The notes under the pieces were generated by a model that was not told where the DNA came from, did no database searches, and was given only the letters and a program-made list of their open reading frames with translations. 64,000 nucleotides of DNA from Corynebacterium haematomassiliense (GTDB lineage: Bacteria; Actinomycetota; Actinomycetes; Mycobacteriales; Mycobacteriaceae), in the NCBI RefSeq assembly GCF_013978595.1, contig NZ_JACDTZ010000001.1:1302001-1366000 (forward strand), written 5' to 3'. A program made the translations under genes and the position numbers. This document shows, one piece after another, positions 27,905 to 36,102 of this stretch (positions are counted from its first letter, which is position 1; every line of letters begins with the position of its first letter).

Positions 27905-29158
27905 TTAGAGGTAGGTTTGGGTGGGTACGGGGAGGTTGCGGTACTCGTCCGGGGTGACGTCGATGACCTGCTTGGTTCCGTCCTTGCTGGTCACGGTGGC
28001 TTCCGCCCAGAAACCGGACGGCGCCGCCGACTGCGGGTGCGTGACCACGCGGGAGTACTTGCCGTCGCGGCCGGCGGAGATTTCGCTGTAGTTGATGCGC
28101 GTCATCGTGGTGCCGTACTCGACGCGGACGCGATCGCCCGGCTTCAGGTCGATGGGCTTCAGCGGGGTGTTCACCGGCATGTAGGCGCGCTTGACCGCAC
28201 CAACAGAGGTGAGCCAGCCTTCCGGCAGCCGACCGTCCTCGCCCATCCAGTTGAGGTACTGGTTGTTCTCCGCGCCGACGACGTAATCCGTCACCGGGCG
28301 GAAGGTGTAGTCGCCCTTGGACCAGTTGAGAAAGTCCTGCGAGTAGCCCGGCTTGCGGAAGGTCGGCGCCACCGCCTCGATGTCGTGCGGGTACCAGGAC
28401 TTGTCGCCCTCGCGAGCGGGCTCGTTCAGCTTCGGCCACTCGTCGTCGCGGCGGAAGGAAGCATCAGGCTTTACGACGGCGTCCCGTTCCCCCGCCACCT
28501 TCTCCAAGCTCGGACCAGAGGTGGCGGTGTACGTGTCGCCGGCAGGCTTCGAGTTCGCGCCCTCAGCACGGGCAGGGATCTCCATGGCCAGGTTGGACAC
28601 GGAGCCGTCTGCCTTGATGATGTACGCGAACGCGTAGCGCTCCGCCGGGCCGGTGCCACGGATGACGTTCGCGCCCGGGGCGTTGCGCAGCACGCCGTTG
28701 TCGCAGGTGACGAACATGGAGATGAAGTCCTTCTCCAGCACGCCGTAATCCACGCGGAACGACTCACCCGGGCCGAGCTCGATCGGACCGAAGGTCTCGC
28801 CCTCGATCCAGCCGTTGGACTCCTTCAGGCCGATGTCGGCCTTCGCGGTGGTGTCCCAGCCGCTGGGCAGGGCCGCCTTCGAGTTGGCCTCGATCTTGCG
28901 GTTCGTGCCCGTCTCCACCGTCGCCGTGTAGGGCACGGTCTGGTCGGTGCGGTTGGTGAACTGGAGAGTGCCGTCCGCGAGGTAGCGGCGGGCGGTCTCG
29001 CCGTAGCGCCACTCGGGCGTGACACCGGCGCTGCACTCCGTGTCCAGGTTCTCAATGGGGTACCCCTGCGGCATCGCCGGGACCGCCGCCGCGATGGGGG
29101 CGTGGGCCACCGCGACCGTTCCAAGCACCGCAGCGAGCGCTGTACGTGTTTTTCGCAT
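27905..29158 (-). CDS. Secreted paralogue C, larger first gene of the array
   Basis: 417 aa with a signal peptide (MRKTRTALAAVLGTVAVAHAPIAAA). The N-terminal half carries the family module: a Cys in DTECSAG, FTNRTDQTVPYTATVETG, FGPIELGPGESFRVDYGVLEKD and VTCDNG. The C-terminal half (about 200-417) is unique and contains a second PLKPIDLKPGDRVRVEYGT segment that again resembles the GP-x-L-x-PG turn, so it may be a degenerate second module. No catalytic motif is seen. It starts 62 bases after ispF; two 11-bp direct repeats occupy that junction. Confidence 0.8.
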   Translation of the reverse strand: MRKTRTALAAVLGTVAVAHAPIAAAVPAMPQGYPIENLDTECSAGVTPEWRYGETARRYLADGTLQFTNRTDQTVPYTATVETGTNRKIEANSKAALPSGWDTTAKADIGLKESNGWIEGETFGPIELGPGESFRVDYGVLEKDFISMFVTCDNGVLRNAPGANVIRGTGPAERYAFAYIIKADGSVSNLAMEIPARAEGANSKPAGDTYTATSGPSLEKVAGERDAVVKPDASFRRDDEWPKLNEPAREGDKSWYPHDIEAVAPTFRKPGYSQDFLNWSKGDYTFRPVTDYVVGAENNQYLNWMGEDGRLPEGWLTSVGAVKRAYMPVNTPLKPIDLKPGDRVRVEYGTTMTRINYSEISAGRDGKYSRVVTHPQSAAPSGFWAEATVTSKDGTKQVIDVTPDEYRNLPVPTQTYL

Positions 29159-29207
29159 GCGGTCACGATAAGCCGAAAACTCTCTGAACGGAAGCTAAAA
29201 CCGCAGG

Positions 29208-29239
29208 TAGGGAACTTTAGTTACGAAATAGGGAACTTT
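29208..29239 (-). repeat. Two 11-bp direct repeats at the ispF/secreted-array junction
   Basis: TAGGGAACTTT occurs at 29208-29218 and 29229-29239 (plus strand), 21 bp apart, or two helical turns. The second copy covers the ispF stop region and the first is upstream of paralogue C. The spacing suits a dimeric regulator, though a small duplication of the ispF end explains it equally well. Confidence 0.6.
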
Positions 29240-29706
29240 CGTTCCACCAACGCCGTCGCAATGGCCGCGCGGCCCTCCCCGCTGCCGGTGAACCCCATGT
29301 GGTCCGTAGTCGTCGCCGAGACGGACACCGGGGCGCCGAGGGCCTCCGAGAGCACCCGTTCCGCCTCCTCGCGCACCGGCGACATCTTCGGGGTCTGGCC
29401 GATCAGTTGGGCGGAGACGTTGACGACGCTGTGGCCGTGGGCGTCGAGAAGCTCTTTGAGCTCCTGCAGAAGCTGGATACCTTTCACCCCGTCGTACTCC
29501 GGGCGGCCGACACCGACGAAGGAGCCCAGGTCGCCCAGGCCGGAGGCAGACAACACGGCGTCGACGATGACGTGGCTGACCACGTCGCCGTCCGAGTGAC
29601 CCTCGCAGCCGTCCTGGCCTTCGTGGAGGATGCCGGCGATCCAGCATTCTTTCCCGGGTTGGATCTGGTGGGCGTCGAACGCCGTGCCTACTCGAAGATT
29701 TGTCAT
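29221..29706 (-). CDS. ispF: 2-C-methyl-D-erythritol 2,4-cyclodiphosphate synthase
   Basis: 161 aa, normal length. It forms MEcPP in the non-mevalonate isoprenoid pathway. Zinc ligands are in FDAHQ and EGHSDGDVVSHVIVDAV, and the C-terminal TTDHMGFTGSGEGRAAIA is the family signature. The ATG (29706) overlaps the TGA of the upstream HNH gene as ATGA. Its expression may therefore depend on translation of the HNH gene, which splits it from ispD. Confidence 0.96.
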   Translation of the reverse strand: MTNLRVGTAFDAHQIQPGKECWIAGILHEGQDGCEGHSDGDVVSHVIVDAVLSASGLGDLGSFVGVGRPEYDGVKGIQLLQELKELLDAHGHSVVNVSAQLIGQTPKMSPVREEAERVLSEALGAPVSVSATTTDHMGFTGSGEGRAAIATALVERKFPIS

Positions 29707-31178
29707 AGGTACGACGCTACTTCAGGGTCCGGCGGATAGTCGCGGATGGCGTAGTACTCGTGCATCTCCGCGCACTCCACTTCTCTCCAGTGCCATTCCA
29801 GCGCGGCGAGGATATCCAAAGGGTCCTCCGGTTGCTTTTTCGGCGGGTACTCGAATGTCATGCCGAACCGGTCCTCCAGGGCGTGGATGGTGGCCATGCA
29901 TGCGTCGTAGTCGAGGTCGTTTTCGTACTTCTCCACCGCGGAGTGACACCGGTTGTAGAACTCGGCGCGGTCCTTGCGTTTCTGGCGGCGTTTCTCCAGC
30001 GTCGTCTTCCATCTCGGGTTCGTCGGCTGCAGGTAGTCGGTGATGAACCCTTCCGGCGCCGAGACCTGGAAGGTGCCGTCCGCGTGCAGCCACACAATTT
30101 CGCCGGTGACAGGGTCTGGCACGTAGTACACGCGACGATCGGTTTTGATGTTGTGGTGGTGTGCACACAGGCTGAACAGGTTGGACACGGTGGTCTTGCC
30201 GCCCTCGTCGTACGGGATGCGGTGGTCCAGCTGGCAGTTTTCGGCCTTCACGTTGCAGCCGGGCCAGAGGCAGACCCCGTCGCGGGCCTGCACCAGCGCG
30301 CGGATGGCGGCGGTGGGCACGTATGCCTCGGTTTCGGCGTGCTCGGCTTCGTCCAGGTCCACGATGTGGGGCGGGTTGTCCTCCAGCATCTGCTCCACCG
30401 CGGCGGTGCCGTCGGCGTCCGTCCAGCCGAAGTTGGGAATGTAGTAGGAGCTGCCCGGCGTTTTCGAGGTGAACATGTAGAGCACGACCTTGGGCGTCGC
30501 GCGAATGTCACCGGTGAGGATGGCCTTGATCGCGTCGTCCCGCGAGAGCTTGTGCTCGCGCGCCACTTGTTCGGTGTAGCGCTCCATCAGGCCGACCGTG
30601 GCGGGATCGCCCTCGACGTTCAGCCCCGCGTCGCCGTCGTCCTGGCCGTAGAAGTGGCTCCGGCAGGTGCCGAACGGCATGTCTTTTTCTTTCTTCCGCT
30701 CCTTGATCTTCTTTTGGTTCGGCGCGAGGTCGGAATCGATGCGCTGGATCCGCTCGCGCAGGCGGCGACGCAGCGAGCTTGGCGACGGCAACTCCGCCCC
30801 CACCCGCTTCGGCGTGAACACCTTGACCAGGTACTCATCCATGTCCGCGAGAATGTCTGGCGTGGCCAGGTCATTGAGACGGTTCAGTGTGGACTCGATG
30901 GCCGACAACCTCCGAACGTCCAACCTGCGGGTCTCCTCCTGCAGCGCACACAGCTTCGGCAGATCCGCCAGCACCGAATACCCGAGAATCCCGGATTCAG
31001 CCCAACTTTGGCTCTCCCCTACTGCCATCGCGATCGAATAGGCCTCCAGTTCGAAGTCCTCCACTTCCACCAACGGTTTGGCGTACCGGTGGAAGATTGC
31101 AAACTCCGCTTCCCGCATCGCCTGGCCTGCAGCTGCGACCGGACAACCTTCCTTCTCTGTGACAAATGTTCCGCTCAT
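29703..31178 (-). CDS. DUF222/HNH endonuclease-domain protein inserted between ispD and ispF
   Basis: 491 aa from ATG 31178, with AAGGAGGG upstream. The DUF222-like region spans about 20-290 and has a basic stretch (PNQKKIKERKKEKD). The HNH domain follows at about 300-355: CLWPGCNVKAENCQLDHRIPYDEGG...NLFSLCAHHHNIKTD. The C-terminal 110 residues are charged. The length equals that of the HNH protein at 9087, but the sequences differ clearly in all but the HNH core. Its stop overlaps the ispF start, so it is now part of an essential operon. It has its own strong promoter. Confidence 0.88.
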   Translation of the reverse strand: MSGTFVTEKEGCPVAAAGQAMREAEFAIFHRYAKPLVEVEDFELEAYSIAMAVGESQSWAESGILGYSVLADLPKLCALQEETRRLDVRRLSAIESTLNRLNDLATPDILADMDEYLVKVFTPKRVGAELPSPSSLRRRLRERIQRIDSDLAPNQKKIKERKKEKDMPFGTCRSHFYGQDDGDAGLNVEGDPATVGLMERYTEQVAREHKLSRDDAIKAILTGDIRATPKVVLYMFTSKTPGSSYYIPNFGWTDADGTAAVEQMLEDNPPHIVDLDEAEHAETEAYVPTAAIRALVQARDGVCLWPGCNVKAENCQLDHRIPYDEGGKTTVSNLFSLCAHHHNIKTDRRVYYVPDPVTGEIVWLHADGTFQVSAPEGFITDYLQPTNPRWKTTLEKRRQKRKDRAEFYNRCHSAVEKYENDLDYDACMATIHALEDRFGMTFEYPPKKQPEDPLDILAALEWHWREVECAEMHEYYAIRDYPPDPEVASYL

Positions 31179-31208
31179 GTCTCACCCTCCTTCCCGAAAC
31201 TACTATCG

Positions 31209-31238
31209 AACATAGTTCCGACCCACAACACATGTCAA
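31209..31238 (-). promoter_or_regulatory. Promoter of the inserted HNH gene with an SOS-like palindrome at -10
   Basis: On the minus strand TTGACA (31238-31233) and TATGTT (31214-31209) are 18 bases apart in an AT-rich leader. GAACTATGTTCGA overlaps the -10: a GAAC-N3-GTTC inverted repeat, one base shorter than the N4 of the LexA consensus. The promoter call is firm; LexA binding is doubtful. Confidence 0.7.
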
Positions 31239-31333
31239 GGGTTTTTCAAAACTTTTTTCGGCAATTTTTTCGAACGTCCGAAAATGCGAAAATCCCCCAC
31301 GCGTACCTATAGCAAACGACCCCGACACGGGCC

Positions 31334-32011
31334 CTAGACTGCGCCGACCACGCTTTCCGCGAGCTTCAGGTCCAGCGGGGTGGTGATTTTGAACGCCATG
31401 GGATCCCCCTCTACAGACACCACCGGCACCCCGAACCACTCCATCAACGAGGCGTCGTCGGTGGCGACAAACGCTGGCTCTTCAGCGAGGTACTTTTCGT
31501 TCGCCTCTCGCAGCAGGCGCAGGTCAAAGCCCTGCGGCGTCTGGGCGGCGCGCAACGCGGACCGGTCCAGGGTTGCTTCGATAGTCTTCCCCGAGACCCG
31601 CTTAACCGTGTCCGCAACCGGCACCACCGGCACGACGGCGGGGGCGCCGCCCAGCACCGCGTCGACCACGCGCGAGACCATCGCTGCGGGGGTTAACGCG
31701 CGGGCGGCGTCGTGGACGACCACGCAGGCGTCGTCAAGCGAAATTGCGTTGAGCGCGGCGAAGATGGAGTCCGCGCGCTCCGCGCCCCCGTGCACGAACT
31801 GGACGTCGTAGCCGGCCAGAAGCTCGCGGGCGCGGGCCTCCATGGCCGGGCTGACCACAACGACAATATGGTCGACGACCTCGGACATCGTCGCCACGGA
31901 GCGCTCGAGCAGGGTGCGACCGCCGAGCTCCACATAGGCCTTGGGCACCTCCGCGCCCAGGCGGGTTCCCTGGCCGGCGGCGGCGACGACCGCCACAGTT
32001 TCGCGGCGCAA
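31334..32011 (-). CDS. ispD: 2-C-methyl-D-erythritol 4-phosphate cytidylyltransferase
   Basis: 225 aa from TTG 32011. The frame continues upstream through carD, but family similarity begins at VAVVAAAGQGTRLGAEVPKAYVELGG. A GTG at 31996 is an alternative. IspD makes CDP-ME from MEP and CTP. Visible marks: the nucleotide-binding AAAGQGTRLG, VVVHDAARAL and FVATDDASLMEWFG. It starts two bases after the carD stop, suggesting coupling. The usual downstream partner ispF is displaced by the HNH gene. Confidence 0.9.
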   Translation of the reverse strand: MRRETVAVVAAAGQGTRLGAEVPKAYVELGGRTLLERSVATMSEVVDHIVVVVSPAMEARARELLAGYDVQFVHGGAERADSIFAALNAISLDDACVVVHDAARALTPAAMVSRVVDAVLGGAPAVVPVVPVADTVKRVSGKTIEATLDRSALRAAQTPQGFDLRLLREANEKYLAEEPAFVATDDASLMEWFGVPVVSVEGDPMAFKITTPLDLKLAESVVGAV

Positions 32012-32012
32012 T

Positions 32013-32603
32013 TTACTTGTCGTCGTCCTCGTCGTCGAAGGAGAGGTCGTCCAGATCCACCTCGTCATCGTCGTCGACCTGGCCCGGATCCTCGGAAATA
32101 CCGGCCTTGACCTGCGCGTCGATGATGGCCTGGATCTGCTTTTCCATCTCCTCGACCTTCTTCTCGTCCACCGGCTCCGCCAGCGCGAGCTCGCCGACAA
32201 GAATCTGCCGCGCCTTGCCCAGCATGCGCTTCTCACCTGCGGAAAGGCCCTTACCCTGGTCGCGGCGCCAGAGGTCGCGGACCACCTCGGCGACCTTGTT
32301 GATGTCACCGGACGCGAGGCGCTCCTGGTTGGCCTTGTAGCGGCGGGACCAGTTGCCCGCCTCCTCCACGTCGGTCTCGCGCAGTACGGAGAACACCTTC
32401 TGCAGGCCTTCCTCGTTGACCACGTCGCGCACACCGACGAGCTCGGAGTTCTTCACCGGAACGCGCACTTCAAGGTCCGAGTGGAGAATCTGCAGCACCA
32501 GGTAATCGAGCGTCTCCCCGCGCATCTCGCGCTGCTCGATGTCGGCGATGCGGGCCGCTCCGTGGTGCGGGTACACGACCACTTCTCCGACCTTGAATTC
32601 CAT
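32013..32603 (-). CDS. carD: CarD-type RNA polymerase-binding transcription regulator
   Basis: 196 aa from ATG 32603 ([23 protein letters not shown]). The N-terminal Tudor-like RNAP-interaction domain is followed by a helical DNA-binding domain ([18 protein letters not shown]...[21 protein letters not shown]). CarD binds the beta subunit and stabilises open complexes at rRNA and other promoters. The acidic tail ([19 protein letters not shown]) is longer than in mycobacteria. The frame upstream of this ATG is not conserved and was left out. Confidence 0.95.
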   Translation of the reverse strand: MEFKVGEVVVYPHHGAARIADIEQREMRGETLDYLVLQILHSDLEVRVPVKNSELVGVRDVVNEEGLQKVFSVLRETDVEEAGNWSRRYKANQERLASGDINKVAEVVRDLWRRDQGKGLSAGEKRMLGKARQILVGELALAEPVDEKKVEEMEKQIQAIIDAQVKAGISEDPGQVDDDDEVDLDDLSFDDEDDDK

Positions 32604-32785
32604 TGCGGCTCCTTGCGTCGTTAGGCGAAGTTCAGACCCCAACACCCTACCACCGAGCATTTTGCTTATCGACGACCAAAGGTCGGCTCGCCCAATAGGG
32701 GGAGCAAGTGGGAAAACTTACTGTGCAGACGCTAGAGTAAGGCGGAGAAAACCCTCGAATGAGTTTGATGATGGAGGACACCCCC

Positions 32786-33316
32786 GTGAAGTCCCTGAAG
32801 CGCGTCGCTGCCGCCGCCGTCGCTGGCTGCGCAACCCTGGCCCTCGTCGGCTGCTCCGCCGGCCAGATCACCCAGACCTCGAACCAGGTTGCGGCCGTTG
32901 ACGGCGCAAGCGCCTCCACCGAGGACGGCTCCGTCTCCGTGCAGGACGTGACCGTGGTGCTCGCTGAGGACGGCCAGGCCGCACTGAAGTTCACCGCCAC
33001 CAACCAGGACACCTCCATGAAGGACCACACCTTGAAGTCCGTGGAAGTTGACCGCAAGCCGGCGACCGTTTCCAGCACCTCCGCAATCGCCTACAACTGC
33101 GCGCTGGTCGCGGATTCCAAGGACGGCCTGGAGCGCATGCCGCAGGACAAGAACGACAACTGCATCGAGTACACCGCCACCTCCCTGGTGAACGAGGGCT
33201 TCGCCTACGGCGGTAACGTCCCGGTCACCTTCAAGTTCGACACCGGCTCGGTGGACGTGGATGCGACCGTGTCCGCACCGACGTTGGCTTCCGGCCAGGT
33301 GGACCGCGAGGTTTAG
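32786..33316 (+). CDS. lpqE: LpqE-like lipoprotein
   Basis: 176 aa from GTG 32786, with GGAGGA seven bases upstream; the ATGs at 32759-32770 lack a ribosome site. The signal MKSLKRVAAAAVAGCATLALVGCSAG ends in lipobox LVGC. The mature domain (VQDVTVVLAEDGQAALKFTATNQD...) looks like a beta-sandwich related to the copper-chaperone/LpqE group, with two Cys (AYNCALV, DNCIEY). Divergence from carD and position before radA match mycobacterial lpqE (Rv3584). The role is not established. Confidence 0.82.
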   Translation: MKSLKRVAAAAVAGCATLALVGCSAGQITQTSNQVAAVDGASASTEDGSVSVQDVTVVLAEDGQAALKFTATNQDTSMKDHTLKSVEVDRKPATVSSTSAIAYNCALVADSKDGLERMPQDKNDNCIEYTATSLVNEGFAYGGNVPVTFKFDTGSVDVDATVSAPTLASGQVDREV

Positions 33317-33334
33317 TTCCTCTTTTAGAATTTG

Positions 33335-33359
33335 CCGCTGGTTTGACCAGCGGTTTTTT
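33335..33359 (+). terminator. Rho-independent terminator after lpqE
   Basis: A perfect 8-bp stem, CCGCTGGT (33335-33342) with ACCAGCGG (33346-33353), has a TTG loop and is followed by six T. It separates lpqE from radA, which has a TATACG hexamer ten bases before its ATG. Confidence 0.93.
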
Positions 33360-33403
33360 CGTGTTCGAACGCCGTGTCGGGGCCGTGTTATACGGTGTGG
33401 CGC

Positions 33404-34756
33404 ATGGCAAAGAAACCCCGTGTTATCCACACCTGCACCGAGTGCGGCTACTCCTCCCCGAAGTGGCTCGGCCGCTGCCCTGAGTGCGGGTCCTGGGGCA
33501 CGCTCCAAGAGGAGGCGCCGGTTGCGTCGGGCCCGGTGAAGACGTCCTCGCTGACGCCGTCCGCCCCCGCAAGCCCGATCACGAAGGTCGAGGCCGCGGC
33601 GACGAAGACGGTGAAGTCCGGCATCCTGGAGCTGGACCGCGTGCTCGGCTCCGGCGTGGTGCCCGGCTCTGTCGTTCTGATGGCTGGCGAGCCCGGCGTG
33701 GGCAAGTCCACCCTGCTGCTGGAAGTGGCGTCGCGCTGGGCGAAGCAGGGACGCAAGGCGCTCTACGTCACGGCGGAGGAGTCTGCGGGCCAAGTCCGCG
33801 CCCGCGCCGAGCGCACAGAGGCACTGGTGGACACGCTGTACCTGGCCGCCGAGTCCAACCTGGACGTGGTGTTCGGGCACGTGGAACAGCTCAAGCCCTC
33901 GCTGCTGATTGTGGATTCGGTACAGACCATGCACGCCGCCGGCGTCGAAGGCGTGGCCGGCGGCGTGGCGCAGTCCCGCGCGGTCACCGCGGCGCTGACC
34001 ACGCTGGCCAAGACCACCAATATCCCGGTGCTGCTGGTGGGGCACGTGACCAAGGACGGCAACGTCGCCGGCCCGCGCGTGCTGGAGCACCTGGTGGACG
34101 TGGTGTTGAACTTTGAGGGGGACAGGCAGTCGTCGCTAAGAATGCTCCGGGGCATTAAGAACCGCTTCGGCGCGACTGATGAGGTCGGCTGCTTCGAGCA
34201 GACCTCCGGCGGTATCCGGGAGGTGCCGGACCCGTCGGGGCTGTTCCTGTCGCACCGTGGACAAACGCCGGACGGTTCCGCTGTGACGGTGGCGATGGAC
34301 GGCGTGCGCCCCATCCTCGCCGAGGTGCAGGCACTGACCGTGGACCCGGTGAACAAGAGCCCGCGGCGCGTGGTCACCGGCCTGGATTTCAACCGGGTGC
34401 CCATGGTGTTGGCGGTGCTGCAAGCGCGCTGCGGGGAGCGCACGAACGACAAGGACGCGTACGTGGCCACCGTCGGCGGGGTAAAGATCACGGAGACGGC
34501 CACGGACCTCGCCGTCGCGCTTGCCACGTGGTCGAGCCTGCACGAGAAGCCGCTGCCTGCGAAAACCGTGGTTGTGGGCGAGGTGGGGCTGGCGGGCGAG
34601 ATCAGGCGCGTGCCCAACCTCGGACGGCGCCTCCAAGAAGCGGCGCGCATGGGCTACACCGGCGCGATCGTGCCCGCGGGAGAGGAGCTGTCTATCGACG
34701 GCCTGACGGTCCGCCCCGTCTCCACCCTCGCGGAGGCGCTGTCCTTGCTACAGTAG
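33404..34756 (+). CDS. radA: DNA repair protein RadA
   Basis: 450 aa from ATG 33404. In order: an N-terminal C4 zinc finger (CTECGYSSPKWLGRCPECG), a RecA-like ATPase with Walker A GEPGVGKST and LLIVDSVQTM, the RadA-specific KNRFG motif (KNRFGATDE), and a Lon-like C-terminal domain. It processes recombination intermediates by driving branch migration. A TATACG -10 lies ten bases upstream, so the transcript may be nearly leaderless. The next gene begins five bases after the stop. Confidence 0.96.
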   Translation: MAKKPRVIHTCTECGYSSPKWLGRCPECGSWGTLQEEAPVASGPVKTSSLTPSAPASPITKVEAAATKTVKSGILELDRVLGSGVVPGSVVLMAGEPGVGKSTLLLEVASRWAKQGRKALYVTAEESAGQVRARAERTEALVDTLYLAAESNLDVVFGHVEQLKPSLLIVDSVQTMHAAGVEGVAGGVAQSRAVTAALTTLAKTTNIPVLLVGHVTKDGNVAGPRVLEHLVDVVLNFEGDRQSSLRMLRGIKNRFGATDEVGCFEQTSGGIREVPDPSGLFLSHRGQTPDGSAVTVAMDGVRPILAEVQALTVDPVNKSPRRVVTGLDFNRVPMVLAVLQARCGERTNDKDAYVATVGGVKITETATDLAVALATWSSLHEKPLPAKTVVVGEVGLAGEIRRVPNLGRRLQEAARMGYTGAIVPAGEELSIDGLTVRPVSTLAEALSLLQ

Positions 34757-34761
34757 GCGCC

Positions 34762-36102
34762 ATGAAATCGGGGGAAATTCAGCGGGCTATTCACGTGCTC
34801 CGCGAACACACGGCAGATCCACACCACGTAGTTGCAGTCATCGAGACGGCGACGTTTCTGTTGCGGGGAGGGCTGCACGACCAGGCATTGGGCCTGGTCT
34901 CCGGCACCGAGCCGTTCATCGAGCATCCGGCGGAGGCGATGGGCGCGCTCGGGGAGTTCTTCGCGGCCGCGTTGGACGCTGGGCTGGGTGAGCGTCCGCT
35001 CGTGCGGTTCACCTCCCCGCGCTGGCCGGGCACGGACCCGCAGGTGGCGTCGCTGGCGGAGGCGTTCGGGGGGACGAGCAGGCGCGTGGATGGGTATTGC
35101 CTCGACCTGGCGGATTTCGCGGACACGGTGGTGTTTTCGTTGACGGCTCCAGTCGGGGCGCACCTGCCGGAGCCGGACCAGCTGGTGGAGCAGGTGATGG
35201 TGCTGCAGGACCTGGATCTGAGCACGGAGCAGGCCCGCAAGATCTTCGACGCCGCCGGCGCGGTGGCGTTCCACTTGTCGCTGGACTACGTGGTGGTGTT
35301 CCAGCTCGCCCTGCTTGCGGACGAAGCGCGGCGACCCCTGGACACCCTGGCGTTTCTGAACGCGCTGTCGCAGCTGCCGGAGCGCATGTGCCCCGGCATG
35401 GAAGAAGTAGATCTCGCACTGGTGAAGGCCGCGAACTACATGGACTTGGGCGCGATGCGCGACGCCGCGGCCTGCCTGCTGCTGGACACGGCCGGCAAAG
35501 AGCCTGACACCGCCCTGCGCCGGTATTCGCTGGTGATGCGCAGGCTTTTGAGCACCGACGAGTTCGACGCGGCGCTGTACCTAGTCTCCCCTACCCAGGA
35601 CATTGTGGACGCTGGGCACGGTTCGCCGTGGTGGCGTCTGGAAGGGGCGTCGGCGGTGGCGCAGTGGGTCGCCTCCGCGGCCGATCCCGGGTTCGGGCAG
35701 CTCTGGCCGTCGGCGCGCGCTCGTCTTGAGCGCGCGTTTTCCGAGTACGTGGACAGCGGCGCGTCGGAAGGCTTGGGCGCGCAGTACGTCGGCAACGTGG
35801 TCACCGCGCTGCAGAAAACGCAGCGGGCGGAGGAAGCGGTGGACCTGTCGTCGTGGGCGCTGCCGGTCGCGGCGAAAACAAATAACCCGAAAGAGACCCT
35901 GTTTACGCTCTGCGACAATGCAGTGTCCCTGTTTTGCTGCGGGTGCTTCGAGGAATCCGCGATGGTGTTTGAGTCCGTGCACCAGCGGGCGCGCGAAGCC
36001 TGCGATGCCGAGGCGATGGGGTGGGCCGTTAACTACCTGCGCGACTTCGGGGTGTTCTCGGGATCGCCCGCGTATTCGCAGGCGCTCCAGCGGCTTAGGT
36101 GA
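34762..36102 (+). CDS. Unrecognised helical-repeat protein at the usual disA position
   Basis: 446 aa from ATG 34762, five bases after radA, so probably co-transcribed with it. No signal peptide or TM helix. The sequence is rich in Ala/Leu and in paired helices (RAIHVLREHTADPHHVVAVIETATFLLRGGLHDQALGLV, later ALQKTQRAEEAVDLSSWALPVAAK), suggesting TPR-like or other alpha-solenoid repeats. The DGA and RHR motifs of diadenylate cyclases are absent. In mycobacteria disA follows radA directly. I do not recognise the family. The 3' end overlaps the convergent membrane-protein gene by eight bases. Confidence 0.8.
   Translation: MKSGEIQRAIHVLREHTADPHHVVAVIETATFLLRGGLHDQALGLVSGTEPFIEHPAEAMGALGEFFAAALDAGLGERPLVRFTSPRWPGTDPQVASLAEAFGGTSRRVDGYCLDLADFADTVVFSLTAPVGAHLPEPDQLVEQVMVLQDLDLSTEQARKIFDAAGAVAFHLSLDYVVVFQLALLADEARRPLDTLAFLNALSQLPERMCPGMEEVDLALVKAANYMDLGAMRDAAACLLLDTAGKEPDTALRRYSLVMRRLLSTDEFDAALYLVSPTQDIVDAGHGSPWWRLEGASAVAQWVASAADPGFGQLWPSARARLERAFSEYVDSGASEGLGAQYVGNVVTALQKTQRAEEAVDLSSWALPVAAKTNNPKETLFTLCDNAVSLFCCGCFEESAMVFESVHQRAREACDAEAMGWAVNYLRDFGVFSGSPAYSQALQRLR

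Noticed and set aside
26729..29599. A 956-residue plus-strand open frame over the secreted array and ispF
   Set aside because: It is antisense to four genes with signal peptides or family motifs, and has no recognisable domain.
31209..31225. A full LexA box at the promoter of the second HNH gene
   Set aside because: The half-sites GAAC and GTTC are three bases apart rather than four, so it was reported only as SOS-like.
31334..32434. Extending ispD upstream into carD to give 366 residues
   Set aside because: Residues before VAVVAAAG are a shadow of carD; IspD family similarity starts at the nucleotide-binding loop.
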